From contig JAIVFI010000029.1 of the NCBI GenBank assembly GCA_025558095.1, forward strand, positions 124,001 to 188,000: a DNA stretch of 64,000 bases. The letters run 5' to 3'. Position 1 is the stretch's first letter, and every line of letters begins with the position of its first letter. Both the position numbers and the translations under genes were made by a program. Below, one piece after another: positions 52,285 to 62,127 of this stretch. Source of the stretch: Hyaloraphidium curvatum. Its lineage: Eukaryota > Monoblepharomycota > Hyaloraphidiomycetes > Hyaloraphidiales > Hyaloraphidiaceae. The notes below the pieces were generated by a model. The model was not told the origin of the DNA and made no database searches. It worked only from the letters and a program-made list of their open reading frames with translations.

Positions 52285-54099
52285 ATGACTCCAACAACAC
52301 ACCGCATGAAGACCGTGAAATCCCCGCGCCTGGGGCGACTGAGGCCACCCTGGACGACCGTGGTCCTTCTCCTTGCTGCGCTGTCCGCCCCCGCGGACGG
52401 GCAGGACTGCGGCAGCATCGGCTACTGGCTTAAGGAACGCGCTTCCGTCGCGGGGGTCTACTTCGACAAGCAGTCGTGCTGCCAATGGGACTTTTCCACG
52501 TCGCTGCCGCCGGGACAGCGCAAGACCTCGTGCAACGCCGATGGCGTCCCGGTGAGCCTCGTTTGGCGGGGCGAGCTGAACGGCACGGTCGACCTGGGCG
52601 ATATAGCGGGAATCGCCCACATCGACCTGTCGGGAAACCCGCTGTTGCACGGCCCGTTGCTGCCGGTCTCGCCGACGGCGTTCCGCACGACAAAGGCACT
52701 GAATCTGTCGGGCACGTCGCTCTCGGGCCGGCTGCCCCGGATGGACGCCTGGGCGTCCGGCCTCGAATCATTCGACGTCTCCAACACCCTTTTGACCGGT
52801 TTCCTGCCGCCCATGCCGCGAAACCTCTCCGTGTGCCGCGTTCCCCGCTCCGTTTGCTTCGACCCCCAATGCGAGTGGGCCGCATCGACGCCCGCCGCCT
52901 GCACGCAGGGCCTCCCTCTGTGTCCCGGCAAGGCTCCCGAGCCGCGTCCGCCCGCGGAAATCCTGCCCCCGCTGCGGCCGCACTGGGGCGACCTCCCGGA
53001 CCCGCTGACGGACCACGGCCTGCCGACGATAAGGGAGCAGTGCGAGGCTCTCCTGGAATACATCACCTTCCACGGCGCCGACGTCAACCGGACGGCGTTC
53101 CTGGAACATTCTGGTAGCGGGTCGTGCTGCAACTACCACCTACGAGGGGAGGAACTCAACTGGGTCTACTGCGGGCGGGACGATCAGGCCATCATCCGGT
53201 TGGAACTTGCCAGCCTCGGACTGGATGGCGACATCAACCAGCCGCCGAACACCATGTCGAAGCTAAAGGCCCTGGGGCAGCTGGACTTCTCGGGCACCAG
53301 GCTCGCGGGCAGATTCCCGACCTGGGTGCTCGGCATGGCTGATCTGCGCAGGCTGGGGCTCCGCGATACGAAGCTCTCGGGCCCCGTGCCGAACCTGACC
53401 CCGCTTGAGTCGCTCCGCGAGCTGAAAATCAGCAACAGTGCCTTCTCGGGCCCGCTGCCGGCGTTCCGGGGCCAGGAAGAAACGAACTGCTGGATCAGCC
53501 CGCAGAACGGGGCGGCGTGCTTCGCGCACGATCCAGAGTGGTCCGAGCCGGCTTGCGGCTCATACTACACGAACTACTACTACAAAAGCCCCGCGGTGCC
53601 GTTCTGCGACGACGTCCCGTCGGTGGCGGACACCGTGGTCCCCGATACGGACTGGCACTGCTACACCAATTCCTGCGGGTCCTCGATCCTCGTCAGAAGA
53701 GTGCAGAGTTTCCAGCAGGGCATCACGATGCAGTGCCTCGGCAACGGAAAGCCGCCCTACGGCAACAAGAGGACCGCGTGCCAGGTGTACAAAGACTCGG
53801 CGTGCACCGTCCCGACGCATGCTCCCAAGGGGACCGGCCCTGCCGACGAGGGCCCTGTATGCACTCAGGACGACACCTTCGGGGAAGCCGTCTGCTCCTG
53901 TGACGGGAATTGCCTGGGAGGTTGGTGCTCCATGTCTTGGCGTTCCTGGGGCATGGACGCGCCGGACGCGACGTCGATCTCGGCGACGGTAACGGCAACG
54001 GCGGTGCCGACGACGGCATCGCGGCCGTCCGGGGCAGGACATGCGCAGGGCGGGCTGATCGGGTTGCCAGCGCTTGTCTTGGCTTTCTCGCTCGCATGA
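52285..54099 (+). CDS. Secreted Cys-rich leucine-rich-repeat protein, probably GPI-anchored
   Basis: Single exon, 604 aa (a second ATG at 52306 is equally possible). A basic N-terminus leads into a hydrophobic signal peptide ending near Ala-Asp-Gly-Gln. Two blocks each start with a Cys-Cys-rich cap (Cys-Cys-Gln-Trp; Cys-Cys-Asn-Tyr) followed by plant-type LRRs (Leu-Asp-Phe-Ser-Gly-Thr-Arg-Leu-Ala-Gly-Arg-Phe-Pro; Leu-Gly-Leu-Arg-Asp-Thr-Lys-Leu-Ser-Gly-Pro-Val-Pro). A Cys-rich region follows, then a Thr/Ala-rich stalk and a hydrophobic end, suggesting GPI attachment. Likely a surface recognition or adhesion protein. No kinase domain. Confidence 0.75.
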   Translation: MTPTTHRMKTVKSPRLGRLRPPWTTVVLLLAALSAPADGQDCGSIGYWLKERASVAGVYFDKQSCCQWDFSTSLPPGQRKTSCNADGVPVSLVWRGELNGTVDLGDIAGIAHIDLSGNPLLHGPLLPVSPTAFRTTKALNLSGTSLSGRLPRMDAWASGLESFDVSNTLLTGFLPPMPRNLSVCRVPRSVCFDPQCEWAASTPAACTQGLPLCPGKAPEPRPPAEILPPLRPHWGDLPDPLTDHGLPTIREQCEALLEYITFHGADVNRTAFLEHSGSGSCCNYHLRGEELNWVYCGRDDQAIIRLELASLGLDGDINQPPNTMSKLKALGQLDFSGTRLAGRFPTWVLGMADLRRLGLRDTKLSGPVPNLTPLESLRELKISNSAFSGPLPAFRGQEETNCWISPQNGAACFAHDPEWSEPACGSYYTNYYYKSPAVPFCDDVPSVADTVVPDTDWHCYTNSCGSSILVRRVQSFQQGITMQCLGNGKPPYGNKRTACQVYKDSACTVPTHAPKGTGPADEGPVCTQDDTFGEAVCSCDGNCLGGWCSMSWRSWGMDAPDATSISATVTATAVPTTASRPSGAGHAQGGLIGLPALVLAFSLA

Positions 54100-54619
54100 G
54101 GGGACAATTGCCAGGAGTGATGCGTTCGCGACTCCGATCGTCCACGTTGACCCCCGCGCCGCGCTTCAGTACGCGACAAGTCGTGGAGCACCTTCGACGA
54201 GGACGCGTTCGTGAGCGCGGTCGAGCGCCAGCTGCCAACGTGGGCGCGGGGGTCGACGCGCTCCTGAAAGTGCTCCGCGCGGAGCCGCCTTCCCCCACGG
54301 CGGAGGGCGCCCGCGATCGAAGCGGCGTGCGCGCCGGCGTTTCATGTGCAGGGCGCGAGCTCCTACATCCACCGAATGGCCCGTGCCGCGGACGCTGGCA
54401 TCGCCCCCAGGCGGATTGCTCGTCCCGTTCGTTGCCCAGCTAGGATTTGAAGGGAAGCCACGGACCGTCCGACGCCGCGCGCGGATGCCAGGACCACCGG
54501 TTCGGGGTACCGGCGCTCGGGAAAAGAGGATGCGAAGGATCTGACGGAAACAAACCTTGTGCTATGCAAACCTCTTGCTTAAGTCTAGAAAAGGTTGGAT
54601 AAGCGTTGCCACGCACATG
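54100..54619. other. Intergenic region, no gene seen
   Basis: About 520 bp after the LRR gene. Open frames on both strands lack protein-like pattern. A minisatellite follows at 54620. Confidence 0.35.
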
Positions 54620-54740
54620 GATCCCATCGCCACCCGTCCCGCACGATCCCATCGCCGGTCCAGGCGGGTCCACAATCCCATCGCCGTCCGTCCAGGGGTC
54701 CACGATCCCATCGCCGTCTGTTCAGGGTCCACGATAACCC
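54620..54740 (+). repeat. Short tandem repeat (~29-bp unit, four copies and a partial)
   Basis: GATCCCATCGCC (once AATCCCATCGCC) recurs at 54620, 54645, 54674 and 54704, each followed by a G/C-rich GTCCAGGGGTCCAC-like spacer; a degenerate GATAACCC starts at 54733. Unit spacing 25, 29, 30, 29 bp. Confidence 0.75.
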
Positions 54741-54819
54741 AAAGGAAAGCCGGAAAGGTGACCTGACCTCCGGTTCCCTCTCGACCGCCGCACCGTTCCC
54801 CGTATCGAACCGTCGGCAC

Positions 54820-55189
54820 ATGACCCCCTCCACTGAGCTCTCCTTCAAGGAGATCGCGGTCGGGACGACGGTGGTCTACCGAAACGACTCCCTCTTCTGC
54901 AAGGGCTCTGTGGACTCCATCGACCACGAGGGATGCCATCTCTCCACCGGCTTCCTCCTTCAGGGACACATGCAGGGTTCGTGGGCCGGAAGGCGTTCTC
55001 CGCAGACTCTGACGTCCGGCAGCCTACGCGGACGACGGAGTCAACGACGAGGCGATGCGCGGCTTCAACCAGGCGATCGTGCGCACGCTAGCGATGAACG
55101 AGGCCCGCAAGGTCGGGATGGAGGACGAGGAGGGGTGGGTGGAGGCCAGGATGCGCGAAGTCGAGGAGGCGCACCCGGGGTTGGTCTGA
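54820..55189 (+). CDS. Small helical protein, unknown
   Basis: Exons 54820-54976 and 55023-55189 (107 aa; 46-nt intron GTTCGT..CGGCAG). The first exon is beta-like (Val-Gly-Thr-Thr-Val-Val-Tyr, Gly-Ser-Val-Asp-Ser-Ile-Asp) and may be a small barrel. The second exon is a charged helix (Asp-Asp-Gly-Val-Asn-Asp-Glu-Ala-Met-Arg; Arg-Met-Arg-Glu-Val-Glu-Glu-Ala). No family recognised. The minisatellite lies just upstream, ~80 bp before the ATG. Confidence 0.55.
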
Positions 55190-55357
55190 TCTGACCAACA
55201 ACTGCTGCTGTTGGCCCTTCTGGCGCCTTACCTCGTTGTAACGTTGTGCTGTGCTTGAGAAGCAGTCTAGGGCCGTTGCAGTGCACGGTGTTCCCAATTC
55301 CTGTCCACGCATGTTCGTCCCTCTCGAGCCCACTTGGAGCTACGTCTCCTTCAAGGC

Positions 55358-57303
55358 TCAGGTGTCCACCTTGACGCCTTCCTCCCGGAGCACCCCCCTC
55401 GCCTCCATCTCGATGATCTCGTACGCCTTCCGCACGTGCTCCTCCCTGCTCCTCCCCCCGATCACCAGCCTCAAGAAGTACACCATCGCCGGCTTGCCGT
55501 CTACCGTCCGCTCCGGCTTCTCCCGGACCTCGCTGGCGGTGATGAAGATGTCGTCCCGCGCGTTGACGCGTTCCGCCAGGGCGCGGTTGGCCGCGTCCAC
55601 GCGCTCTGCGGGGAGCGCGGAGGGGCGCAGGCGGAAGCAGACGAGGGAGAGGGAACGGGGGACGGTGAGCTCGAAGAGGGGGGAGCGGACGACGAGGGAT
55701 TCGAAGAGCTGCGCGAGGGCGACGTCCTGCAATGGCCGGTGCCGACCGGTCAGGCGGTGCGCAAACGCGGCGGCGCGGAAGTTGTACCTTGCGGATATGT
55801 GTGCGCAACCCCGACGCGCCAAACGAGCGCAGCACGAACCACAGCTTGAGGCTGCGGAAGCGGCGGCCCAGCGGCAGCTGCCAGTCGCGGAAGTCGGTCA
55901 CGGCGCCCTCGAGCGAGGCCTTGTTGCGGAGGTAGGCGGGGGTGATGGACATGGCGTCCACGAGGTCGGTGCGGTCGGAGAACCACATGGCGGAGAGGTC
56001 GAAGTTGACGAAGCCCCACTGTGCGACGGGAGAAACAACAGGCGATGCAAGTCAGCTTCCTGCATCGTGCGTCGTCCCAGTATCGCGCACCTTGTGCGGG
56101 TTGTAGTCGAACGAATCCGCCACGAACTCCTTCCCGTCCACCGGGACCGTGATCCCCTCCACCAGGCCCCTGTGCTCCTCGCACACCAGCGCCGCCCCCG
56201 CATACGCCGCGTCCACGTGCATCCAGATCTCACGGCGCGCGCAGACCGCCGCCACCTCGCCCAGCGCGTCGCTGGAGCCGGTGGAGGTCGAGCCGACGGT
56301 GGCGACGGCGAAGCAGGGGATCAGGCCGGCCGCGAGGTCTTCCTGACGACGCGGGACGCGGGATGTTGGCGTGCACCGGCGAGCCGCAACAAACAAAGGG
56401 AGGACCCACCGCAACAGCCTTGTCCAGGGTCTCTCCCCGCAGGCTGTAGGCGTTGTCGGCGTGCAGCGTCCTGATCCCAAGTTTGAGCACCATCGCCCCC
56501 TTCTTGTGGCACGAATGCGCCTCCTCTGACAGATAAACCACCAGCTTCCCCAGCGCTTCCCTCTCGTCGTACTTGTCCCCGAGCCGCTCCTTCTCCTTCC
56601 GGAGCGCGCGCTGCCGCGCCGCGACCATCGCCACGAAGGTCGCGTCCGAGGCCGACTGCTGGATCACGCCGCCGCCACGGCCCGAGGAAAGGTAAGCGGA
56701 GGGGAGGCCGAGCAGGCGGGAGAGCCAATCGAGGGTGATGACCTCAAGCTCGGTGCAGGCCGGGGAACAAATCTGGCGAGGGAGGGGTTCAGCGGTTGCC
56801 GTGGGTTAAGGGCGGGGCACGGACCCAGTTGAATCCGATGCAGTTGATCATGCTGCCAAGCATGTCGCCGATCAGGCTTGGGTAGCTCGAGGTGGCGGGG
56901 TAGAAGGCGAAGAAGTTGGGAGACTGTCCCGAGCGCGTCAGGTGGTGCCGGAAGCGCGCCAGAAAAGGATGAGAACCTGCCAATGCGTGATCCCCGGCAT
57001 GATGTGGTCGTTGAAATCCTTCATGATCTCCTCGAACCCGTCGGGCGCCTCGGGGGCCTCGCCGGGCAGCCTCGGCGCCAAATAGCCGGGCTTCACCTGC
57101 GACGCCACGGGCATCGACGGCACCGCGGCAAAGTAGTCGCACATGGCGTCGACCGCGGCCTTTGCGTTGCGGCGGAAGTCCTCGATGCTCATCGGGCCGC
57201 CGGGCGCGAAGAGCGGGTCGGCGCCGGCGATGTGCGCGCGCACGGCGGGGGGGAGGTCGTCGCCCGCGGCGGGCGCGGAGGTTGAGTCAGCGCTGGGCGG
57301 CAT
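55358..57303 (-). CDS. Aromatic-L-amino-acid decarboxylase-type group II PLP decarboxylase
   Basis: Six minus-strand exons: 56977-57303, 56825-56923, 56410-56772, 56091-56342, 55788-56018 and 55358-55726 (546 aa; each exon a multiple of three). Introns 52-72 nt. Family marks: His-Trp-Gln-Ser-Pro-Asn-Phe-Phe-Ala-Phe-Tyr-Pro, Gly-Gly-Val-Ile-Gln-Gln-Ser-Ala-Ser-Asp, His-Val-Asp-Ala-Ala-Tyr-Ala-Gly, and the PLP lysine in Phe-Asp-Tyr-Asn-Pro-His-Lys-Trp (Lys ends exon 4). A C-terminal domain with Leu-Val-Cys-Phe-Arg-Leu is complete. Decarboxylates aromatic amino acids such as Trp, Tyr or DOPA; which one is not decidable. Cytosolic. Confidence 0.9.
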
Positions 57304-57718
57304 CGCGGGATGGGCGGGGGAAGGAGGAGGACACGCTCGGGAGGAGGCGTTGGAGGTTCGCGGCGAGTGGCAAAGGGCGCGGTGGGGGCAAGGAGGCGTG
57401 GCCCGCCACAGGAGCTGCCCAGCCGGAATCCGCGTTTGAGCTCGAGAATGTAAGCAGTTTGAAGCAGTCTTGCTGCTTTCGTCATGGGCCGCGGGCGCCG
57501 GACGCGTCCGATCACCGCCCGAGGCGCTGTGAGAAAGCAGCAGGCCTGGCCAGGAACTCCTCCGACGTCGTTGACCCGAGTTCAGTTGAAGATCCCCCTG
57601 TCCCAAGCCCTCCTTTCGCGCAGAAAGCGGCCCGAGTTTGGTGGTCCGCCCGTTTGACCGCCGAGTGTTTCGATGGGCCGAGACAGACGCGCTGTCAACA
57701 CCGATCACTCGCGACACC
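57304..57718. other. Divergent intergenic region
   Basis: 415 bp between the decarboxylase (minus) and the glutaredoxin-like gene (plus). Probably both promoters; nothing specific seen. Confidence 0.35.
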
Positions 57719-58210
57719 ATGGTCGCCTCTCCGCCTTTCCGCCTCCTACGGCGAATACCCTCCCATGCCTCTCGCCGAACCTTCTCCTCTCCGTCTCCTG
57801 CCCCCGCGCCCCGCCCCCTGGACCTGACGTTCTTCACGAAAGAGGTCTGCTCGCTGTGCGAGGAGGCCTACCCCGTTCTTGAGGCTGTCGGCAAGAAGGT
57901 CGGGCGGGGACGCGCCTCAAGGCCGCGGCATGAGGGACAACTCTGACATCTTGGGGTGGCGCAGGTGCCCTTCAAGCTCCGGAAGGTCGACATCGAGAAG
58001 GACGAGAACCACGTGGCCTTCCGGAAGTACCGGTGTCAGTGCCCACCTCTCCGCCCCGGGCGACGTCTGCTGATCTTTTGGACAGACGACATTCCCGTGC
58101 TGGCGGTTACTGGGACGGAGGAGCTGGTGATGCGGCATCGTTTCGACGCTGCCAAATTGGAGGCAAAGCTGCGTGCCCTGGCGGCGGCGCAAGCAGGGGA
58201 TGACAGGTAG
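57719..58210 (+). CDS. Mitochondrial glutaredoxin-like (DUF836) protein
   Basis: Exons 57719-57898, 57965-58034 and 58086-58210 (124 aa; sum divisible by three). The first ~28 residues are Arg/Ser-rich without acids, a mitochondrial presequence. The thioredoxin-like fold starts with Leu-Thr-Phe-Phe-Thr-Lys and an active site Cys-Ser-Leu-Cys, followed by Asp-Ile-Glu-Lys-Asp-Glu and, across intron 2, Tyr-Arg-Tyr-Asp-Ile-Pro-Val-Leu (cis-Pro loop). This matches the short glutaredoxin-like proteins of the yeast YDR286C/C5orf63 type. Likely a thiol-disulfide factor in mitochondria. Confidence 0.85.
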
Positions 58211-58565
58211 ACGGGATGAAGATGGAAATCCATCGGGATTCGACCCGATCCATGTGATCTGGGGATGGGTGCGCTGGGCAGACCCAGGCGGGGAGTCAGT
58301 CACGCGCAGCAGTCCACGCGCGAGTCCATCCGCACACGCATCCGGCGGCAGATCCGCCCGTGCGAACCCGCGGGACGGCGCTCCGCACGGTGCCGCCCTT
58401 TTGCGGCGGCCGCCGACCGCGGCGCACCGGCGGGGAGCGGGGTGCGCGGGCCTGCGCGCCGCGGGCACCTCGCCAACCGCACGCCCACCCCGCGCCGCAT
58501 CGGGCTTGAATCGCCCCAAAAACCCGGGCGTCGGAAATTAGGACGTTCTACCGAGCGGGCGGACG
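58211..58565. other. Intergenic region
   Basis: 355 bp between the glutaredoxin-like stop and the HFI1-like start. GC-rich, no gene seen; promoter of the next gene expected. Confidence 0.35.
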
Positions 58566-59978
58566 ATGCAGGCCGCGCCGCCGCCCGCCGCCGGGCCCCC
58601 GGAACCGCTGGCCCGCCGCGACACGCTCGCATTGAAGAAGCGGCTCGAGGAGGAGCTCGGCGACTATTTCGGGCCATATTGGCGCACCCTGTCGGCGTTT
58701 CTCACGGGCAGGCTGAGCAAGCGCAAGTTTGATGAGGCGGTGGGGCCGCTGCTGTCGTTCCGGCTGCGTGGGTGTCCATTTGGGGCGGATCTCGGGGCCG
58801 GGGGAGCAGATCTCCCCCGTTTCGGAGGCATATCGCGTGCATTGCATGCGCCTGCCTCACCTCCCGGTCTCGGATCATCGGATCTCCTTCCATCGGAGCC
58901 GCTGACCCCGGTTTCCCGCTAGGCCCCGTGCACAACCAGCTCGTCTTTGCCATACACCACAATGCCCAGCGTTACGCACCGCCCACGCCGCCGACAGTGC
59001 TGGGTAAGCGCAAGGAGGTGCCGCAGGGCGCGGACGACGGCCTGGGGAGGCGGCAGATCGGGCCGGGGGACGTGCGGATCGACGTCAAGAAGGTGGGGGG
59101 CTCTTCGGGTGCCAGAACGACATTCCGTGTTCATGTTCATCGCACACAGGATGCCTACGGCAACCCTATCGTCATCACCCTCACGCCGGCGGCGAGCATC
59201 GCCCGCGCGACGCCAAAGTACCACGACACCCAATACCCAGTCACGCCAGCCGGTACATGTCGCTCGCCGTCCCGTTACTCGCGACACCTGCTCACCCTGC
59301 CCGTGCCGCAGATCTTCCTGACCCGTCTGCCATCCCCCCCACCTGCGTGCAGCAGCGCGACCTCCCCTCGCGCGACCTCCTCCGGCAGCGCATCGCGCAC
59401 CTCGCCCACCGCGAGTCGATCCTGCCCGACCCGCCGCCGGGCACGCCGCCGACGGGCGCGGTGACCGAACGCGCCGTGGAGCTCGTGGATCTGGGCATGC
59501 AGGTCCGTCTCTAGCGCCTCGTTTCTACCCTGGTGTGCCTGACCGATTCCCGCGGCAGACCTTCCTCCAGAACATCCTCTCCACCACCATGCGCAAAGTC
59601 CACGACAAGCACACCTCCTCCTTCGGCCCCCCCGCGTCTTCCCTGGCCGCCGACTCCCCATCTCCCACGGCGGCGGAACCGCGGCGCCCCCTCCCCATCC
59701 GGAAGCCCTCCCCACCACCGCGGCCGGACGAAAACAACCGCCCGAACGCCGGCCGCGGGAAGCCTGCTGGCACAAACCCGGGCCCCGCGGCGGAAGACGA
59801 GGGGCCCAAGCCGCCGCCGCGGATCGCGCTGCCGGACCTGTTCTTTGCCCTGCGCACGCGGCCGGTGCTCCTGGGGAGGCACGGCGCGGAGGTGCTGGAG
59901 AGGTGCGTGGCGGAGATGGGGGTCAGGGAGGGGGAGGAGGGGGTGTGGGGTGGGGCGCAGGGAGAGCCGGCGGGGTGA
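58566..59978 (+). CDS. HFI1: SAGA complex subunit Hfi1/Ada1 (TADA1) homologue
   Basis: Exon 1 (58566-58767) encodes Leu-Lys-Lys-Arg-Leu-Glu-Glu-Glu-Leu-Gly, Tyr-Trp-Arg-Thr-Leu-Ser-Ala-Phe-Leu and Leu-Ser-Lys-Arg-Lys-Phe-Asp. A 155-nt intron then joins Val-His-Asn-Gln-Leu-Val-Phe-Ala-Ile (exon 2 from 58923), the hallmark of Hfi1. Exon 2 continues through a Gly-Lys-Arg-Lys linker to ~59092. The next exon, ending 59502, has Leu-Pro-Ser-Arg-Asp-Leu-Leu-Arg-Gln-Arg-Ile; its start (near 59250) could not be fixed. The last exon is 59559-59978 (Phe-Leu-Gln-Asn-Ile-Leu). Hfi1 is a histone-fold core scaffold of SAGA, pairing with Taf12, and acts in the nucleus on transcription. Confidence 0.8.
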
Positions 59979-60112
59979 ACTAGCGGCGAAGAGTCGATCA
60001 TGGTGTAGGATACCGCGGTTGATACCCGTAGAAAGTACGCGAAATGAAAGACAGTCGACTGAGCGTCTTTCCTTGCCATAAATAGGTCCGTAGAAGCGGG
60101 AACTAGAGTCCC

Positions 60113-60505
60113 TCACAGACCCAGTCCCATCTCGTCCAACCTCCTCCTCAAGCCTTCCTCGAACTTGCCCACATCGCCCCCGAACAAATCGAGCTCCTTC
60201 GGCCCAAACACCCTCTTCACCTTTCCCCCCTCTGTCCTTGCCAGCACGCATGGCAGCTCCCCCGCCTCCCCGTGCAGCTCCCCCAGCTCGTCCCGGTGCA
60301 GCAGCTCCACCTTGACGCCAAGGCGACGCTTGCACGCGACGAAATCGGATTTCTCGCCGAATGAGCCGTGGGTGATGTCGCATGCGGCGCAAGTTGCCCC
60401 GCGGAATGTCTTGCCGATTATGTAGCGCAGCTCGCCGAGGAGGGAGCCGTCGGCGTTGTACACCACGAGGAGGGCGGCTGGGCGTTCCTTGGAGGGGGCA
60501 GACAT
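60113..60505 (-). CDS. Small CxxC/HRDE protein, conserved but uncharacterised
   Basis: Single exon, 130 aa, ATG at 60505. Features: Val-Val-Tyr-Asn-Ala-Asp-Gly near the start, Cys-Ala-Ala-Cys-Asp-Ile-Thr-His-Gly in the middle and His-Arg-Asp-Glu later. I recall bacterial hypothetical proteins with the same order (Tyr-Asn-Ala, Cys-x2-Cys-x-Leu-Thr-His-Gly, His-Arg-Asp-Glu). The Cys pair and His residues suggest a metal or redox site. No signal peptide. Function unknown; divergent, 65 bp from the next gene's start. Confidence 0.65.
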   Translation of the reverse strand: MSAPSKERPAALLVVYNADGSLLGELRYIIGKTFRGATCAACDITHGSFGEKSDFVACKRRLGVKVELLHRDELGELHGEAGELPCVLARTEGGKVKRVFGPKELDLFGGDVGKFEEGLRRRLDEMGLGL

Positions 60506-60570
60506 CGCAAGTCGACGAGATGCGGTCGCCGATCGGATCTGCCTTGCGGCGGACGTGATCGCGCGAAACA
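60506..60570. promoter_or_regulatory. Very short bidirectional promoter region
   Basis: Only 65 bp lie between the divergent ATGs at 60505 and 60571, so regulatory elements must overlap the 5' ends of one or both genes. No motif is recognised. Confidence 0.4.
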
Positions 60571-62001
60571 ATGCGGCCGCGGCGGGCCCTCGGCCTCCCG
60601 TGCGCCTTTGCGGCCCTCCTCGTCGCCGACTCCGCACTCTCCTTTAATCTCTTTGCGCTTCCTGCGCCGCTGCCGTCCCGGACGGTCGAGCTCGGCCTTC
60701 GTGCAGCCCCGGCAATACTCGCGACTCTCGGGACGCTCGTCCCGCCTCGCCTGGCCTCTGCCGCGTTCCTATTCAGCGCTGCATCGGTAATTGCGTTGCC
60801 TTGGTCCGCGAGACGCGCGGAATGGCTCGCATGCGGGGCGGGTGCGGCCGCGGTGCTCGCAGGGGCGTGGGTCGCGTTCGGTTCCGCGCTGCGAGCCTCC
60901 CGGGCGCCAAAAGGCGCGTCGATCGCCCTCATCGGCGCAATGCGGACAGAGTGGGCGATGAGGGTGCTTGGATATCTGCTTTCGGCGCTCGAACGCGCTG
61001 CTGGCCTTTCTCCCGCGACGTTCGCCCGCCTTTCCTCCTCCCTCGCCTTGTTCGCCCTCTCCCCCGTCCCCAGCTCCCTCCTCTTCCTCCTCACCCCCCT
61101 GCTCCCGCTCCCCTCCCTCCCCCCTTCCATCCTCGTCTACTCACAGACCCCCTACGGGCCTGCTTCCGTTTTCCACCACGCTGGCAGCAACATCACTTCG
61201 CTCCGCCTCGGGCGCGCCATCCTCGGCGCCAAGTACGCGTGGGGCGACTCGGCCTTCGGGGGTTTTTACCTCCCTTCGTTCGCTGCCCATGCGAGGAAGG
61301 CTGGCAGGGGGCTGGTCCTGGGGCTGGGGTGCGGGATCGATGCTGGGGAGCTTGCCCGCGCTGGGTGGGAGGTTCAAGCGGTTGAGCTGGTGCCACAGGT
61401 GGCGCAATGGGCAGGGGAGCATTTCGGCTTGAAGGGGGTGGATGTGCGCGTCGGGGACGCTTGGGGCTTCTTGGAGGAGGCGGCAAAGGTGGGGGACACG
61501 TGGGACCTGGTCGTTGCGGACCTCTTTGCGGGCTCGGCGACCACCGTGGCCGATTTCTTCCCGCGGATGGGGACGCTCAAGGCCGCCGTGGCACCGGGCG
61601 GCTGTCTGGCGGTCAACATCGTCGCACGCCCGCTGTCGGCCGGCCCAGCCTCCACGCTCTTCAAGAAACACTTCGCGCACGTGCGGTGCTTCACCGAGTC
61701 GGCTGTGCGCAGGGACGGCCAACCCGTGCCCCTGCGCGAAATGGCGGCGTCGGTGACCAACCTCGCCTTCTTCCTCTCGGACGCTCGCATCTCCTTTGAT
61801 GTCCCGCGGCTCACGGACGCCGATTTCGCGGCGATGCCGATCCGTTCCGAGATGCTGGACTATTTCCCGCGGATGGAAATCGACACCGGCAAGTCCGACT
61901 TCGGCGGGGCGTGGGACTCGGAGGAAGCCAGGGTGGTAGAGGGGCAGCACAGAGCGGCCATGCTGGAGATGTTTGACAGGGTGTTCTGGGAGGCGTACTG
62001 A
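60571..62001 (+). CDS. Membrane protein with C-terminal spermidine-synthase-like methyltransferase fold
   Basis: Single exon, 476 aa. The first ~190 residues hold about five hydrophobic helices. Then come Ser-Gln-Thr-Pro-Tyr-Gly (spermidine-synthase entry strand: Gln-x-x-Tyr/Tyr-Gly), a nucleotide-like motif I Leu-Val-Leu-Gly-Leu-Gly-Cys-Gly-Ile-Asp, acidic Ala-Val-Glu-Leu-Val-Pro, and Asp-Leu-Val-Val-Ala-Asp-Leu-Phe. This resembles the membrane-plus-spermidine-synthase proteins (fused MFS-like) of bacteria and fungi. The polyamine catalytic residues cannot be assigned with certainty, so methyl or aminopropyl transfer remains open. Confidence 0.72.
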   Translation: MRPRRALGLPCAFAALLVADSALSFNLFALPAPLPSRTVELGLRAAPAILATLGTLVPPRLASAAFLFSAASVIALPWSARRAEWLACGAGAAAVLAGAWVAFGSALRASRAPKGASIALIGAMRTEWAMRVLGYLLSALERAAGLSPATFARLSSSLALFALSPVPSSLLFLLTPLLPLPSLPPSILVYSQTPYGPASVFHHAGSNITSLRLGRAILGAKYAWGDSAFGGFYLPSFAAHARKAGRGLVLGLGCGIDAGELARAGWEVQAVELVPQVAQWAGEHFGLKGVDVRVGDAWGFLEEAAKVGDTWDLVVADLFAGSATTVADFFPRMGTLKAAVAPGGCLAVNIVARPLSAGPASTLFKKHFAHVRCFTESAVRRDGQPVPLREMAASVTNLAFFLSDARISFDVPRLTDADFAAMPIRSEMLDYFPRMEIDTGKSDFGGAWDSEEARVVEGQHRAAMLEMFDRVFWEAY

Positions 62002-62127
62002 CGGAGTTCCGACGGAGCGATGTCCCGATCGAAGAACAACGAAACGCGTGATGAAATATCCATGTCCCCTGACACCCAGCGACAAAGATAGCGAAGGGAC
62101 AACTAGACAGCCCATGTCGCAAGCCCC

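Noticed and set aside
50544-52418. 624-codon open frame antisense to the flavin monooxygenase
   Set aside because: The plus-strand frame has clear FMO motifs; the antisense one is Arg/His/Val-rich shadow.
59511-61130. 539-codon minus-strand open frame
   Set aside because: Crosses HFI1-like and CxxC genes with no protein-like pattern; stop scarcity due to GC content.
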